From Acidimicrobiia bacterium (lineage in GTDB: Bacteria; Actinomycetota; Acidimicrobiia; Acidimicrobiales; MedAcidi-G1), in NCBI GenBank assembly GCA_012959995.1, contig DUCC01000022.1, forward strand, positions 1 to 64,000: a DNA stretch of 64,000 bases, read 5' to 3'. The notes beneath the pieces are model-generated. The model saw only the letters and a list, made by a program, of their open reading frames with translations. It did no database searches and was not told where the DNA came from. Position 1 is the first letter of the stretch. Every line of letters begins with the position of its first letter. A program made the position numbers and the translations under genes. Positions 52,439 to 61,123 of this stretch are shown here, piece by piece.

Positions 52439-53752
52439 ATGAAAAAAATTACTTACCCATCTATCTTTTTAGCCTTTGCCTTAGTGGCGGGTGCGTGTGG
52501 GAATACAGAAGTTTCCGTCGCCCCTACGACCACTGCCGCTCCAACCACTACGACCGTCGCCCCTACGACCACTGCCGCTCCAACCACTACGACCGTCGCC
52601 CCTACGACCACTGCCGCTCCAGCCACTACGACCGTCGCCCCTACGACCACTGCCGCTCCTCGCAGTGTTCAAATTCAGGCTTCTGACGATGAGGCAGTTT
52701 TGGGCGCCATCTTGGCATCTGAAGAAATCAATTTTGGGTCAGATGACACCCTCGGTTGGAACATCACTTACCGTTCGCAGTCAGTGACCGGTGAACCTAT
52801 TGAGGTTACTGGGACTATTTTAGCCTCTGCCGAAGCTGCCGATGGACCTCGCCCGGTGCTTTCCATTACGCACGGAACCACCGGCATGGCCGATCAGTGC
52901 GCTCCTTCTTTATCGTTTGCGGACGCAGAGGTTGACTCGTACTTTCTTGAACTGCTGAACCCGCTTTTAGCCAAAGGGTGGATACTGGTAGCCACCGACT
53001 ACGAAGGGATGGGCGGGCCGGGGCTCCACCCTTACATGGTGGGTGAAAGCGAAGCCCAAGGCGCTTTTGACATTGTGCGTGCGGCACAAACCATTCCGGA
53101 ACTTAACGCCACCGGCCCGTTGGTGGTATGGGGCCACTCGCAAGGCGGTCATGCGGCGATGCACGTGGCAGAACGGTGGCAAGAGATTGCCCCCGAACTT
53201 GACTTAGTAGGGGTGGGCGCTGGTGCTCCCCCCAGCCAAATGGGTCTCTTGAAAGACTTCCTTACTGGTAGCGATTTTCAAGGATATTTAGTCATGGTGG
53301 CTGCTGGTTTGGCCACCGCTTACCCAGATCTTGACCTCTCCACGGTCATCAGCGCTGACTACTTTGGCCTCCTTGACGAACTCGAAAAGGGCTGCACGGG
53401 CCATATTTTTGAAGTCTTTAACCCGATCGCTTACGACGATTTTGTTGCTGTAGACGACATTTTTGCTCTCCCCGAATGGAACGCTCGCCTCATTGAGAAC
53501 GACACCAATCAACTCCCCAACCAAACCCCGGTCCTTATCTTGCACGGCGATGCCGACGAACAGATCCCAGTTATTAGCAGCGAGTGGCTCCTTGACCAGC
53601 TCTGCGCTCTTGATGGTCACCAAGCTTTAGAACGACGGGTTTACCCAGGGTTTGGGCATTCCGCTGCGGTGGGCGCTTACTGGTCAGAACTGATTGAATG
53701 GCTTGACCAGCGCATTGCTGGCCAGCCGGCTACTGACCAGTGCCCGGCTTAG
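52439..53752 (+). CDS. Secreted lipoprotein alpha/beta-hydrolase (secretory lipase-like)
   Basis: A 437-residue lipoprotein: signal SIFLAFALVAGACGN with the lipid-modified Cys, a Thr/Pro-rich spacer of 39-bp repeats, then a hydrolase. Catalytic triad: Ser in GHSQGGHA, Asp in HGDADEQIP, His in GFGHSAAV. The domain resembles LIP secretory lipases and large actinobacterial esterases. The repeat spacer likely lifts the enzyme off the membrane. ATG 52439 is used; a GTG one codon earlier exists. Confidence 0.82.
   Translation: MKKITYPSIFLAFALVAGACGNTEVSVAPTTTAAPTTTTVAPTTTAAPTTTTVAPTTTAAPATTTVAPTTTAAPRSVQIQASDDEAVLGAILASEEINFGSDDTLGWNITYRSQSVTGEPIEVTGTILASAEAADGPRPVLSITHGTTGMADQCAPSLSFADAEVDSYFLELLNPLLAKGWILVATDYEGMGGPGLHPYMVGESEAQGAFDIVRAAQTIPELNATGPLVVWGHSQGGHAAMHVAERWQEIAPELDLVGVGAGAPPSQMGLLKDFLTGSDFQGYLVMVAAGLATAYPDLDLSTVISADYFGLLDELEKGCTGHIFEVFNPIAYDDFVAVDDIFALPEWNARLIENDTNQLPNQTPVLILHGDADEQIPVISSEWLLDQLCALDGHQALERRVYPGFGHSAAVGAYWSELIEWLDQRIAGQPATDQCPA
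52517..52660. repeat. 39-bp tandem repeat, about 3.7 copies
   Basis: In-frame copies begin at 52517, 52556, 52595 and 52634 and encode VAPTTTAAPTTTT. They are nearly identical, the third with one change (PATTT). They form the spacer of the secreted lipase. Confidence 0.92.
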
Positions 53753-54417
53753 TCTTGTTGCGGAAACAGTTGGCGGATTAACGCTATTGCTATCGCTACC
53801 CCTACCAGTTGCATAGCAATAAACATGGGGGCCGAACTGCAGGCGATCCCGGCAAAGGTGTCAGACAAGGTACGGGCCACGGTGACGGCGGGGTTGGCGA
53901 AACTGGTAGATGAGGTGAAGTAATACGCCCCACCGATGTAGGCGCCGACCACATATGGAATGGCCGACAAACGAGCGGTTCGCACCAAACTAAACACCAC
54001 CAGCAAGAGCCCTACGGTGGCTACTACTTCAGAAAGCCAAAGGTTGCTGCCGGTGCGTTCGGTGGTTGACCACACTACGGCGGGCAGGTCGAACATAAGG
54101 TTGGCCAGCATTGAGCCGATGGCTCCGCCCACTACTTGGGCGACCACCATGGGAGCCACTTGGCGCCCTTCTCGATGGCCGAGCGCCCATGCGCCAAGGG
54201 TGACTGCTGGGTTGAAGTCAGCGGAGATGGTGCCAAATATTGAGATGATGGCCACCAGTACCCCGGCGGTAGCGGCGGCGTTTTGAAAGAGTTGCAGCCC
54301 TACGTCGTTGGGTGAGAGTCGTTGGGCCATAATGCCCGAACCGACCACGCCGATGAGCAAAAACATAGTGCCGACGCCCTCGGCGAGCAGGGTGCGCCGA
54401 AAGGCGGAAGTGTTCAT
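53749..54417 (-). CDS. MIP-family (aquaporin/aquaglyceroporin) channel
   Basis: 222 residues, six helices and both NPA motifs (ADFNPAVTLGAW and SFANPAVTVART). Bacterial MIPs of this compact form are often linked with arsenic genes (AqpS/AqpN type) and pass arsenite or other neutral solutes. Here the gene overlaps the cimA stop by 4 bp at the end of the leuB-ilvE-cimA operon, so it comes under the leucine attenuator. Water, glycerol or metalloid transport cannot be told apart. Confidence 0.85.
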   Translation of the reverse strand: MNTSAFRRTLLAEGVGTMFLLIGVVGSGIMAQRLSPNDVGLQLFQNAAATAGVLVAIISIFGTISADFNPAVTLGAWALGHREGRQVAPMVVAQVVGGAIGSMLANLMFDLPAVVWSTTERTGSNLWLSEVVATVGLLLVVFSLVRTARLSAIPYVVGAYIGGAYYFTSSTSFANPAVTVARTLSDTFAGIACSSAPMFIAMQLVGVAIAIALIRQLFPQQD

Positions 54418-56033
54418 AGTTTGTTTTCTTCCTTCAAGAGTCCGTAAACCATGGAGTCGGCCAAGGCTTGCCAGGAGGCTTCAATAATGTTTTCTGACAC
54501 GCCGATGGTGGTCCAGGTGTCTTCGCCGTTGGTGGTATCGAGCAGCACTCGGGTGACGGCGCCGGTGCCTCGCCCGGTTTCTAGCACCCGTACTTTGAAG
54601 TCGGTGAGCCGCAAAGTGTCTATGGCCGAGTAGCGGTCACCGAGGGCACTGCGTAAAGCCGCATCGAGAGCATTTACTGGACCGTTGCCGCTTCCGGTAG
54701 CGGTCACCGATTGTTGATCTAAAGTTATGGTCACGGTGGCTTCGGTTTCTACTTCTACCGCTACGTCGTTCCATGCTCGGCTTCCGCTTCCTGAATGATG
54801 ACCAACCTGCACGGAGAAAGATTCCAGTTGAAAGAACTCTTGTTCCCAACCGCCAGCGGCCCGCATCAAAAGTTCTAACGAGGCGTCGGCTGCTTCGAAG
54901 TGGTAGCCCCGATATTCGAGGTCTTTAAGCGTTTCTACTACTTCGCCCAGGACTTCGGTTTCTAAGTTGAGGCCCAGTTGTTCGGCCCGTAGGGCAATGG
55001 TGGCTCGTCCGGCCATTTCGGAAACCAAGAACCGGGTGCCGTTTCCAACCAGGTCGGGGTCAATGTGTTCGTAGGCGTCGGGGCGACGGGCAATAGCGCT
55101 GGTGTGGAGCCCTGCTTTGTGGGCGAAGGCGGTGGACCCGGCGTAGGGCTGTTGTGGGTCGGCGGCAAAGTTGGCTACTTCGGCCACGTGATGGGCCACC
55201 GAGGTGATTTCTTTTAAGTGTCCTTCGGGCAAAGTTTCTATGCCCAGTTTGAGGCTGAGGTTGGCGATGACCGGTATCAGGTCGCAGTTCCCTACTCGTT
55301 CGCCATAGCCGTTGATGGTGCCCTGTACTTGGGTGGCGCCGGCCTTGACCCCGATCATGGTGTTGGCAATGGCGCAACCGGTGTCGTTATGAAAGTGCAC
55401 GCCTATGGGGGTCGAGAATTTGGCTACTACCTCGGTCACCGTGCGCTCTACTTCGTCGGGCAGCGTTCCGCCGTTGGTGTCGCAAATAACCAAGCAGTCG
55501 GCGCCGGCGTCGACAGCACCTTGCAAGACGTCTAAAGCAAACGTTGGGTTGGCTCGGTAGCCGTCAAAAAAGTGTTCGGCATCAAAGAACACTTCGAGGC
55601 CTTGTTCTTTTAAGTACCGAATGGAGTCGGCCACCATGGCCACCCCTTCTTCCAGGGTGGTGCGTAGCGCTTCGGTTACGTGATAGTCCCAGGACTTCCC
55701 CACGATGCACACCGTTTGAGTGCCCGAGGCCACCAAGTTGGCCAGGGTGGGGTCGTTTTTTGCTTCGCCGTTTACGCGGCGGGTAGAGCCGAAAGCCACC
55801 AAACGAGATTGTTTGAGGTTCAATTCGGTTTTAGCCCGCTCAAAAAACTCTACGTCTTTGGGGTTGGCGCCCGGCCAACCACCTTCGATGTAGTGCACGC
55901 CCAGACGGTCGAGTTGCTCGGCGATACGCAGTTTGTCGTCCACGGTGAACGAGATGCCTTCCAGTTGAGCACCGTCGCGCAGCGTGGTGTCGTAGATATC
56001 TACGGCCTTTGGGGTGCCCCCGGGGTTAGGCAT
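54414..56033 (-). CDS. cimA: (R)-citramalate synthase
   Basis: A 539-residue enzyme of the isopropylmalate synthase family. It joins pyruvate and acetyl-CoA to citramalate, a threonine-free route to 2-ketobutyrate and isoleucine. DIYDTTLRDGAQLEGISF opens the TIM barrel; HFHNDTGCAIANT holds metal-binding His; GYGERVGNCDLIPV follows; the C-terminal LeuA regulatory domain is present. The DTTLRDGAQ/EGISF form fits CimA rather than LeuA. Overlaps ilvE by 8 bp. Confidence 0.9.
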   Translation of the reverse strand: MPNPGGTPKAVDIYDTTLRDGAQLEGISFTVDDKLRIAEQLDRLGVHYIEGGWPGANPKDVEFFERAKTELNLKQSRLVAFGSTRRVNGEAKNDPTLANLVASGTQTVCIVGKSWDYHVTEALRTTLEEGVAMVADSIRYLKEQGLEVFFDAEHFFDGYRANPTFALDVLQGAVDAGADCLVICDTNGGTLPDEVERTVTEVVAKFSTPIGVHFHNDTGCAIANTMIGVKAGATQVQGTINGYGERVGNCDLIPVIANLSLKLGIETLPEGHLKEITSVAHHVAEVANFAADPQQPYAGSTAFAHKAGLHTSAIARRPDAYEHIDPDLVGNGTRFLVSEMAGRATIALRAEQLGLNLETEVLGEVVETLKDLEYRGYHFEAADASLELLMRAAGGWEQEFFQLESFSVQVGHHSGSGSRAWNDVAVEVETEATVTITLDQQSVTATGSGNGPVNALDAALRSALGDRYSAIDTLRLTDFKVRVLETGRGTGAVTRVLLDTTNGEDTWTTIGVSENIIEASWQALADSMVYGLLKEENKL

Positions 56034-56946
56034 TTACGTAGTCGTTCCATTCAGTGTATTGAGGGCTTTGGCCGCGTACTGCAGCAAAGTAGCCTTCTTG
56101 GATGACTTGGGTGATGGGCCCTGGGTCGCCGATTTCTCGGTCATCAACTGAGCGGATGGGTACTACTTCTGCTGCGGTGCCCGAAACAAATGCTTCGTCA
56201 GCGATGTAAAGGTCGCTGCGCAAAATGTTGCCTTGGCTGTAGGGAATGCCGAGGTCTTCGGCGATACGTCGCACTGTTTTTTGGGTGATGCCTTCTAACG
56301 CTCCGGCCGAGGTGGGTGGGGTCACGATGCCTCCATCTCGGACTACGAACAGGTTTTCGCCGGTACATTCAGAAACATAGCCCTGAGGTGACAGCAAGAT
56401 GGCTTCGTCGTAGCCGGCTTTTATGGCTTGCACTTTGGCCATTTGCGAGTTGATGTAGTGGCCGCAGCCTTTGGCGGCGGGTGGCATGGCGTTGGGGTCG
56501 TGGCGTTGCCAGGAGGAGATCATCATGCGCACGCCATTTTTTACCCCGTCGTCGCCCAGGTAGGAGCCCCATGGCCAGCAGGCGATGGAAACGTCAACGG
56601 AGCAGGGCAAGGGGTTGAGGCCCATCTCGCCGTACCCGAGGTAGGCCAGAGGGCGGATGTAGCAGGAGGAAAAGCCGTTGACTCGTACTGTTTCCAAGGT
56701 GGCTTCAACGAGTTGGTCGACTGTCCAGGGGATGTCGATGAAAAGTATTTTGGCCGATTGAAACAATCGTTCAATGTGCGGCCGAAGTTGAAAAATGGCT
56801 GGGCCTCGGTCGGTTTCGTAGGCACGGATGCCTTCAAAAACGCCGTTGCCGTAGTGCAAAGTGTGGGTGAGGACATGCACCGTGGCGTCGTCCCAATTTA
56901 CCAGCTCACCATTCATCCATATTTTGTCTGCTTTTTCGAGGGGCAT
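56026..56946 (-). CDS. ilvE: Branched-chain amino-acid aminotransferase
   Basis: A 306-residue class IV PLP transaminase performing the last step of Ile, Leu and Val synthesis. HTLHYGNGVFEGIRAY, the PLP lysine Lys159 in PAAKGCGHYINS, and YVSECTGENLFVV are intact. The start follows leuB by 28 bp; cimA overlaps its end. The gene set leuB-ilvE-cimA covers entry and exit of the pathway. Confidence 0.94.
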   Translation of the reverse strand: MPLEKADKIWMNGELVNWDDATVHVLTHTLHYGNGVFEGIRAYETDRGPAIFQLRPHIERLFQSAKILFIDIPWTVDQLVEATLETVRVNGFSSCYIRPLAYLGYGEMGLNPLPCSVDVSIACWPWGSYLGDDGVKNGVRMMISSWQRHDPNAMPPAAKGCGHYINSQMAKVQAIKAGYDEAILLSPQGYVSECTGENLFVVRDGGIVTPPTSAGALEGITQKTVRRIAEDLGIPYSQGNILRSDLYIADEAFVSGTAAEVVPIRSVDDREIGDPGPITQVIQEGYFAAVRGQSPQYTEWNDYVNA

Positions 56947-56974
56947 GTGCTTTTCTTTCTCTTGAGATTTGGGG

Positions 56975-57955
56975 TTAGTGAACTCGTTGGGCTATTGCGT
57001 CGCCGATGGCTACGGTGCCTTCGACTTGGGTTTCTGGGTCAGCGCAGGCTGCTCTAATGTTTTTCGCGGCAACTGTTTCACCGAGGAAGTCCAGCATCAT
57101 GGCGCCCGACAAGATGGCGGCCGTGGGGTTGGCGATGCCTTGTCCGGTGATGTCGGGGGCTGAGCCATGAACGGGTTCGAACATGGAGGGGCTGGTGCGG
57201 TCTGGGTTGAGGTTGGCGGAGGCTGCTAAGCCGATGCCTCCGGCTACCGCTCCCCCGAGGTCGGTGAGGATGTCGCCAAACAAGTTGTCGGTCACGATGA
57301 CGTCGTATTGTTCGGGTGCTTGCACAAAATGGATGCAGGCCGCATCAATATGGTTGTAGGCCGTTTCTACGTTGGGGTATTCGGCGGCGACTTCGTTGAA
57401 GGTGCGTTCCCAGAGGTCGCCGGAAAAGGTCAACACGTTGGTTTTGTGTACCAAGGTGAGGTGTCCTCGGCGGCTCGCTGCAAGGTCGAAAGCAAAACGG
57501 ATGCAGCGTTCGGCACCCCGGCGGGTGTTAACTGACCCTTGGGTGGCTATTTCGTGTGGAGTGTTTTTGCGTAAGAATCCGCCTTCGCCGGCGTAGGTGC
57601 CTTCGGTGTTTTCGCGCACGACTTGAAAGTCAATATTTTTTTCTGAAAAAAGAAATGGTCGAAGGTTGATGTAGAGGTCAAGCTCGAAACGCATTTTGAG
57701 CAGCAACCCGCGCTCGATGAGCCCTGGGGGCACTGCTGGTGTCCCTACTGCTCCGAGGTAAAGGGCATCGAGGCTGCGCCATTCTTCGATAATACTGTCG
57801 GGCAGAACCGTGCCGTCGCGGCCGTAGCGTTCCCCACCGAGGTCGTAGTCCACGGTGTCTAGGGTGACACCAGCCGCGCTGATTACCTTGAGTCCTTCGG
57901 CTATGACCTCGGGGCCAATGCCGTCACCGCCGATGATTCCTATGCGATGTGCCAC
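56975..57955 (-). CDS. leuB: 3-isopropylmalate dehydrogenase
   Basis: A 326-residue NAD-dependent dehydrogenase of leucine synthesis, possibly also acting on 3-methylmalate in the citramalate route. [21 protein letters not shown]-type substrate loop, [13 protein letters not shown] and [16 protein letters not shown] are present. The start is GTG 57955 after AGGAG 8 nt upstream. An attenuator with leader peptide lies just upstream. Confidence 0.93.
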   Translation of the reverse strand: MAHRIGIIGGDGIGPEVIAEGLKVISAAGVTLDTVDYDLGGERYGRDGTVLPDSIIEEWRSLDALYLGAVGTPAVPPGLIERGLLLKMRFELDLYINLRPFLFSEKNIDFQVVRENTEGTYAGEGGFLRKNTPHEIATQGSVNTRRGAERCIRFAFDLAASRRGHLTLVHKTNVLTFSGDLWERTFNEVAAEYPNVETAYNHIDAACIHFVQAPEQYDVIVTDNLFGDILTDLGGAVAGGIGLAASANLNPDRTSPSMFEPVHGSAPDITGQGIANPTAAILSGAMMLDFLGETVAAKNIRAACADPETQVEGTVAIGDAIAQRVH

Positions 57956-58001
57956 TTGCTTGCTCCTGTTTGCTGGTTGTCGTTTTGTTGAATCCGAGGG
58001 T

Positions 58002-58030
58002 AAAGAAAAAACCGCCCACTAAGTGGACGG
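58002..58030 (-). terminator. Attenuator terminator upstream of leuB
   Basis: On the minus strand CCGTCCAC-TTA-GTGGGCGG (58012-58030) makes an 8-bp stem (one G-U) directly followed by TTTTTT. It lies between leader peptide and leuB, 47 bp before the GTG. The 5' arm can also pair imperfectly with the distal arm of the pause hairpin (GTGTGCG with CGTCCAC), the expected antiterminator. Confidence 0.88.
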
Positions 58031-58035
58031 TCGAA

Positions 58036-58057
58036 GCGCACACCAAAAGGCGTGCGC
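58036..58057 (-). promoter_or_regulatory. Pause hairpin of the leu attenuator
   Basis: GCGCACGCC-TTTT-GGTGTGCGC on the minus strand forms a 9-bp stem with one G-T pair, starting at the last base of the leader stop codon. It fits the 1:2 pause hairpin of an amino-acid attenuator. Confidence 0.8.
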
Positions 58058-58092
58058 TACAAAATAATAATTACCGACGGTGTTTTGTTCAT
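58057..58092 (-). CDS. Leader peptide MNKTPSVIIIL of the leuB operon attenuator
   Basis: An 11-codon ORF (ATG 58092, TAG at 58057-58059) with five branched-chain codons in a row, Val-Ile-Ile-Ile-Leu, at its end. Ribosome stalling there when Ile, Leu or Val tRNA is short would free the antiterminator and let transcription reach leuB-ilvE-cimA and the MIP gene. No ribosome site precedes the ATG; the promoter position suggests a leaderless transcript starting at the A of ATG. Confidence 0.85.
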   Translation of the reverse strand: MNKTPSVIIIL

Positions 58093-58099
58093 GGTGAAG

Positions 58100-58130
58100 A
58101 GTGTAGCAAGTCGCCCCCCGGGGCAGTCAA
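58100..58130 (-). promoter_or_regulatory. Predicted promoter of the leu operon
   Basis: Minus-strand TTGACT (58125-58130) and TACACT (58100-58105), with a 19-bp spacer, longer than the ideal 17. The -10 ends 7 bp before the leader ATG, as in actinobacterial leaderless promoters. Confidence 0.45.
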
Positions 58131-58191
58131 ATGGATAACGATCGCTTCAAAGGAACGTGGCGTAACCTCTTCCGAGGGCTACCATCGCCGT

Positions 58192-58665
58192 ATGCCTCAG
58201 ATACATCATCTTTCTCAACAAGCTCACGACCGTTTACTGGCCGAACTCACCGACCTGACCACTCGGGGGCGTATTGACATTGCTCGTAAAATCGAAGCGG
58301 CTCGTGAACTTGGAGATCTTTCCGAAAACGGCGATTATCACGCTGCGAAAGAAGAAAAAGGAAAAATGGAGGGCCGCGTTATGCATCTTGAAAGCGTCCT
58401 TGAAGACTGCGAGATCGTGGAAAGCCCTGTAGGCCCGGTTGATGAGGTCACTACCGGGGTGACCGTTACAGTTCTTTATGAGGGCGATGATGAGCCAGAA
58501 CGCATGTTGGTTGGTTCTATCGAAGAGCAACGTGATGACATTGTCGTGGTTTCTCCTCGTTCTCCTTTGGGGGAAGTTCTTTTGGGGGCTTCGGTGGGTC
58601 AGGAAGTGACTTTTGCGGCGCCTAACGGTGATCTGCAGGTGCGAATCATCGGTATTGGCGAGTAA
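58192..58665 (+). CDS. greA: Transcription elongation factor GreA
   Basis: 157 residues. The N-terminal coiled coil carries the acidic tip motif ARELGDLSENGDYHAAKEEK used to stimulate RNA cleavage in backtracked RNA polymerase; the C-terminal FKBP-like domain (SPRSPLGEVLLGASVGQEV) is intact. ATG 58192 (MPQIHHLSQQ) is the family start; the longer frame runs into the divergent leu leader. Confidence 0.95.
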   Translation: MPQIHHLSQQAHDRLLAELTDLTTRGRIDIARKIEAARELGDLSENGDYHAAKEEKGKMEGRVMHLESVLEDCEIVESPVGPVDEVTTGVTVTVLYEGDDEPERMLVGSIEEQRDDIVVVSPRSPLGEVLLGASVGQEVTFAAPNGDLQVRIIGIGE

Positions 58666-58668
58666 TTC

Positions 58669-59544
58669 ATGCCGGCCGCTGCAACAGAATTGGCGGCCGC
58701 TCCGCCTTGGCGAACAATAGAGCTACCTTCGGGTCGTTCGCTTCGTGTACGAGATTCTGGTCCCTTGGTCACCGACCCAGATAAACCGGCGGTGGTGTTG
58801 CTGCATGGCTGGTCGGTGAACGCTGACCTTAATTGGTGTCGTTCTTATGAAGCGCTGGGTCGTGTGTCGCGTATTATTGCGTGGGACCACCACGGCCATG
58901 GCCAGCATGGTTTTCGAGGCCGCCGCCGTTTTTCTCTTGAGGGTTGCGCCGATGATGCGGCAGAGGTGATCGCTGCTTTGGGCGTGGACTCGGTTGTTGT
59001 TGTGGGATATTCCATGGGAGGTGCGGTGGCTCAACTGCTGGCTCGCCGCCATCCGGGCTTGGTGGAGGGTTTGGTTTTGTGCGCTACTGCTACACGTTTT
59101 GCTGAATCTTCTCGGGAAAAACGGGACCATCGGGTTATGAGTTTTTTGGCTCCTTTTGCTTTATTCTTTCCGGGTTTGATGTGGAAACTTGTTGAGCGAA
59201 TCACCGAATCTCGGGGCGGTGCTCTCGGCATTGGTGATCCAGAATTTGATGCTTGGGCTAATCAGGAGGTTAAGTCCGGGCAGTTGCATCGGATTTTAGA
59301 AGCAGGCGGGGCGCTTGGTGATTTTGATTCTTCTTCTTGGGTTGGTGACTTGGCCGTACCCACGGCGGTGGTTTCTTTTACTGAAGACACCGTGGTGGCT
59401 CCTTTTCGCCAAGAGGCTCTTGTGGCTGCTCTTAGTGACCCGACAATTTTTGAGGTGCCAGCGGACCACGTGGGGTGCACCACCCAGCCCAATCTTTTTG
59501 TGCCGGCCTTGTTGAGGGCACAAGCCGCGGTGTCTCAACCATGA
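58669..59544 (+). CDS. Alpha/beta-fold hydrolase
   Basis: 291 residues. PAVVLLHGWSVNADLNW, the DHHGHGQHG turn, nucleophile Ser in VVGYSMGGAVAQ, Asp in VSFTEDTVV and His in PADHVGC give a complete triad. Esterase or lactonase-type activity on an unknown substrate. Stop overlaps the next small ORF (ATGA); it is 3 bp after greA. Confidence 0.85.
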   Translation: MPAAATELAAAPPWRTIELPSGRSLRVRDSGPLVTDPDKPAVVLLHGWSVNADLNWCRSYEALGRVSRIIAWDHHGHGQHGFRGRRRFSLEGCADDAAEVIAALGVDSVVVVGYSMGGAVAQLLARRHPGLVEGLVLCATATRFAESSREKRDHRVMSFLAPFALFFPGLMWKLVERITESRGGALGIGDPEFDAWANQEVKSGQLHRILEAGGALGDFDSSSWVGDLAVPTAVVSFTEDTVVAPFRQEALVAALSDPTIFEVPADHVGCTTQPNLFVPALLRAQAAVSQP

Positions 59545-59636
59545 GCAGTGCTCCGTGGTGGTGGAAAGTTTTGGTGGTGGCTGGAGGGGCTTTGCTGGCT
59601 TTAGCCATTGTGTACCCGACGCTTACCAGCGGTTAA
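59541..59636 (+). CDS. 31-residue membrane miniprotein
   Basis: ATG 59541 overlaps the hydrolase stop (ATGA), and the ORF MSSAPWWWKVLVVAGGALLA (first 20) ends in IVYPTLTSG at TAA 59634-59636. A single helix with a Trp-rich interface is predicted. Overlap coupling supports translation. No family recognised; actinobacteria have other such short proteins. Confidence 0.5.
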   Translation: MSSAPWWWKVLVVAGGALLALAIVYPTLTSG

Positions 59637-61123
59637 CTCAAAATTCGGCTGCACACGTTTCCGGCCCACATGTCGAGCACGATTCCGGTGTCTTCGGTGG
59701 TGTTGCTCAAACCATAAACACCATCGTCGCTTCCGGTGGAATCAAAGGTAAAGAACCCGGAGAGGTCTCCGTCGATGGCCAAGCCAATGGAGAAATTGCC
59801 TGGGTAAGCCATGCGTATGTCGGCCACGGTGGACCCAATGCCGATGCGGCTTAGTGTCCAGATTGATGACTCCACGGCCCAGGGGCCAGAAATATACCAT
59901 TGCTCGAAAGTGGCCCCTATGCCGGGTTCTCCGTCATCTATGTCTTGGTCGGCGAAAACAATTTCTTTGTCGCCGTAGGTAACGGTTCGTACCATGGGAG
60001 CAAAACAGGTGGCGTTTTCTTGCCAGCCGGTGTCGGAATCTGGTGCTCCGAATGCTTCTTGGAAGGTGAGTAATACGTCGTCCACTGGGTTGCCGAAGGC
60101 CACCATGTTGCGGTCGCTTTCAAGGGCGTCTAGCAAAAGCCCTACCGGGGTCATGGTTACTTGACCGAGAGGAGGCAAGGTAGTGGTAGTGGTAGTGGTA
60201 GGGGCCAGCGTGGTAGTGGTGCTGGTGGTCGTTGAGGTGGAGGTGGTGGTTTCTTCGACCGGGGTAAAGGTAGTGGTGGAGGCCAGCGTGGTAGTGGTGC
60301 TGGTGGTCGTTGAGGTGGAGGTTGCGGGGGTGATCACCATGGGGGCTTTTTCTTGGCCACCCGTGGCTGCGAGGGCAGCAACGACGCCGAGACCTATCAC
60401 CGCCAGGAGAGCGAGGATGACCCAAGGCGAGCGACGTTTGCGTCGTAAAGAGACGGGGGCCGCTTCTTCGAAAACTGATCGGGAACCTACTGAGATTACG
60501 CTTGGCGGGGGTTGGGGTACCCGGGTAGTGGTGGGTGCTTCGTGGCCAAGGTCTTCGCGAGTTACTCGGCCTTTGGGGGCCGCGGGGGCGTCACCGTGGC
60601 GCTTCCAAAAGAGCCCGCCGAGAACGCCCGATAATTCGCTATCAGCGTTTGACGGCCCGTGGGTTGCCATGGCTGACCACGCTCGGGTTTCGTTTACGAA
60701 CTCGACTTTGCCCATGAGTGCTCGTTGGGTTGCTGCGGCATAAATACTTTGGTCGGGGCCACCGGCGGTCAGCACCACCAAGGTTTCGTCGGGAGCGCCA
60801 TCAAGCACCTGAATGCTTTGGGCATGCACTTGGGTCAGCAAATGGGCGAGAAGTACTTCGCCGGTCATGGTGCGTCCGGCTATTTCTACCGTTTGACTAT
60901 CTGCTAAAACCCCGATGGGGTCTTCGAGCAGACCTTGGGGGTCTTTTGCGCCTCGTTCAAGTGCTGAACGTCCTGCGACCACTGCCCCTTCAGCATCCAC
61001 GTGGAGCACCATGGGCATTCCTGCCTGGTCACCGCCTAAGGCAATCAGATCAATTCGGCCGTTTTTATCTATGGCCGCATGGGCGAGGGACGGTCCGAGG
61101 TGTATGGCGAGGGTGGTGGTCAT
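59633..61123 (-). CDS. Membrane protein with N-terminal Hsp70/actin-like domain and Thr-rich linker
   Basis: 496 residues. The N-terminal ~170 residues (LAIHLGPSLAHAAIDKNGR, VVLTAGGPDQSIY) look like a degenerate Hsp70-type ATPase half, known in actinobacterial membrane proteins. A cytoplasmic linker, one membrane helix (WVILALLAVIGLGVVAALAA), a Ser/Thr repeat linker and an outside ~150-residue domain with two cysteines follow. ATG 61123 (MTTTLAIHLG) is preferred to the longer frame at 61198. Function unknown; perhaps envelope sensing. Confidence 0.65.
   Translation of the reverse strand: MTTTLAIHLGPSLAHAAIDKNGRIDLIALGGDQAGMPMVLHVDAEGAVVAGRSALERGAKDPQGLLEDPIGVLADSQTVEIAGRTMTGEVLLAHLLTQVHAQSIQVLDGAPDETLVVLTAGGPDQSIYAAATQRALMGKVEFVNETRAWSAMATHGPSNADSELSGVLGGLFWKRHGDAPAAPKGRVTREDLGHEAPTTTRVPQPPPSVISVGSRSVFEEAAPVSLRRKRRSPWVILALLAVIGLGVVAALAATGGQEKAPMVITPATSTSTTTSTTTTLASTTTFTPVEETTTSTSTTTSTTTTLAPTTTTTTTLPPLGQVTMTPVGLLLDALESDRNMVAFGNPVDDVLLTFQEAFGAPDSDTGWQENATCFAPMVRTVTYGDKEIVFADQDIDDGEPGIGATFEQWYISGPWAVESSIWTLSRIGIGSTVADIRMAYPGNFSIGLAIDGDLSGFFTFDSTGSDDGVYGLSNTTEDTGIVLDMWAGNVCSRILS
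60203..60322. repeat. 42-bp duplicated segment in a Thr-rich linker
   Basis: Identical 42-bp copies at 60203-60244 and 60281-60322, 78 bp apart, encode the TSTSTTTSTTTTLA stretches of the membrane protein above. It probably arose by in-frame slippage. Confidence 0.88.

Noticed and set aside
52517-52660. CRISPR array
   Set aside because: The 39-bp units are contiguous without spacers and encode a Thr/Pro linker in frame.
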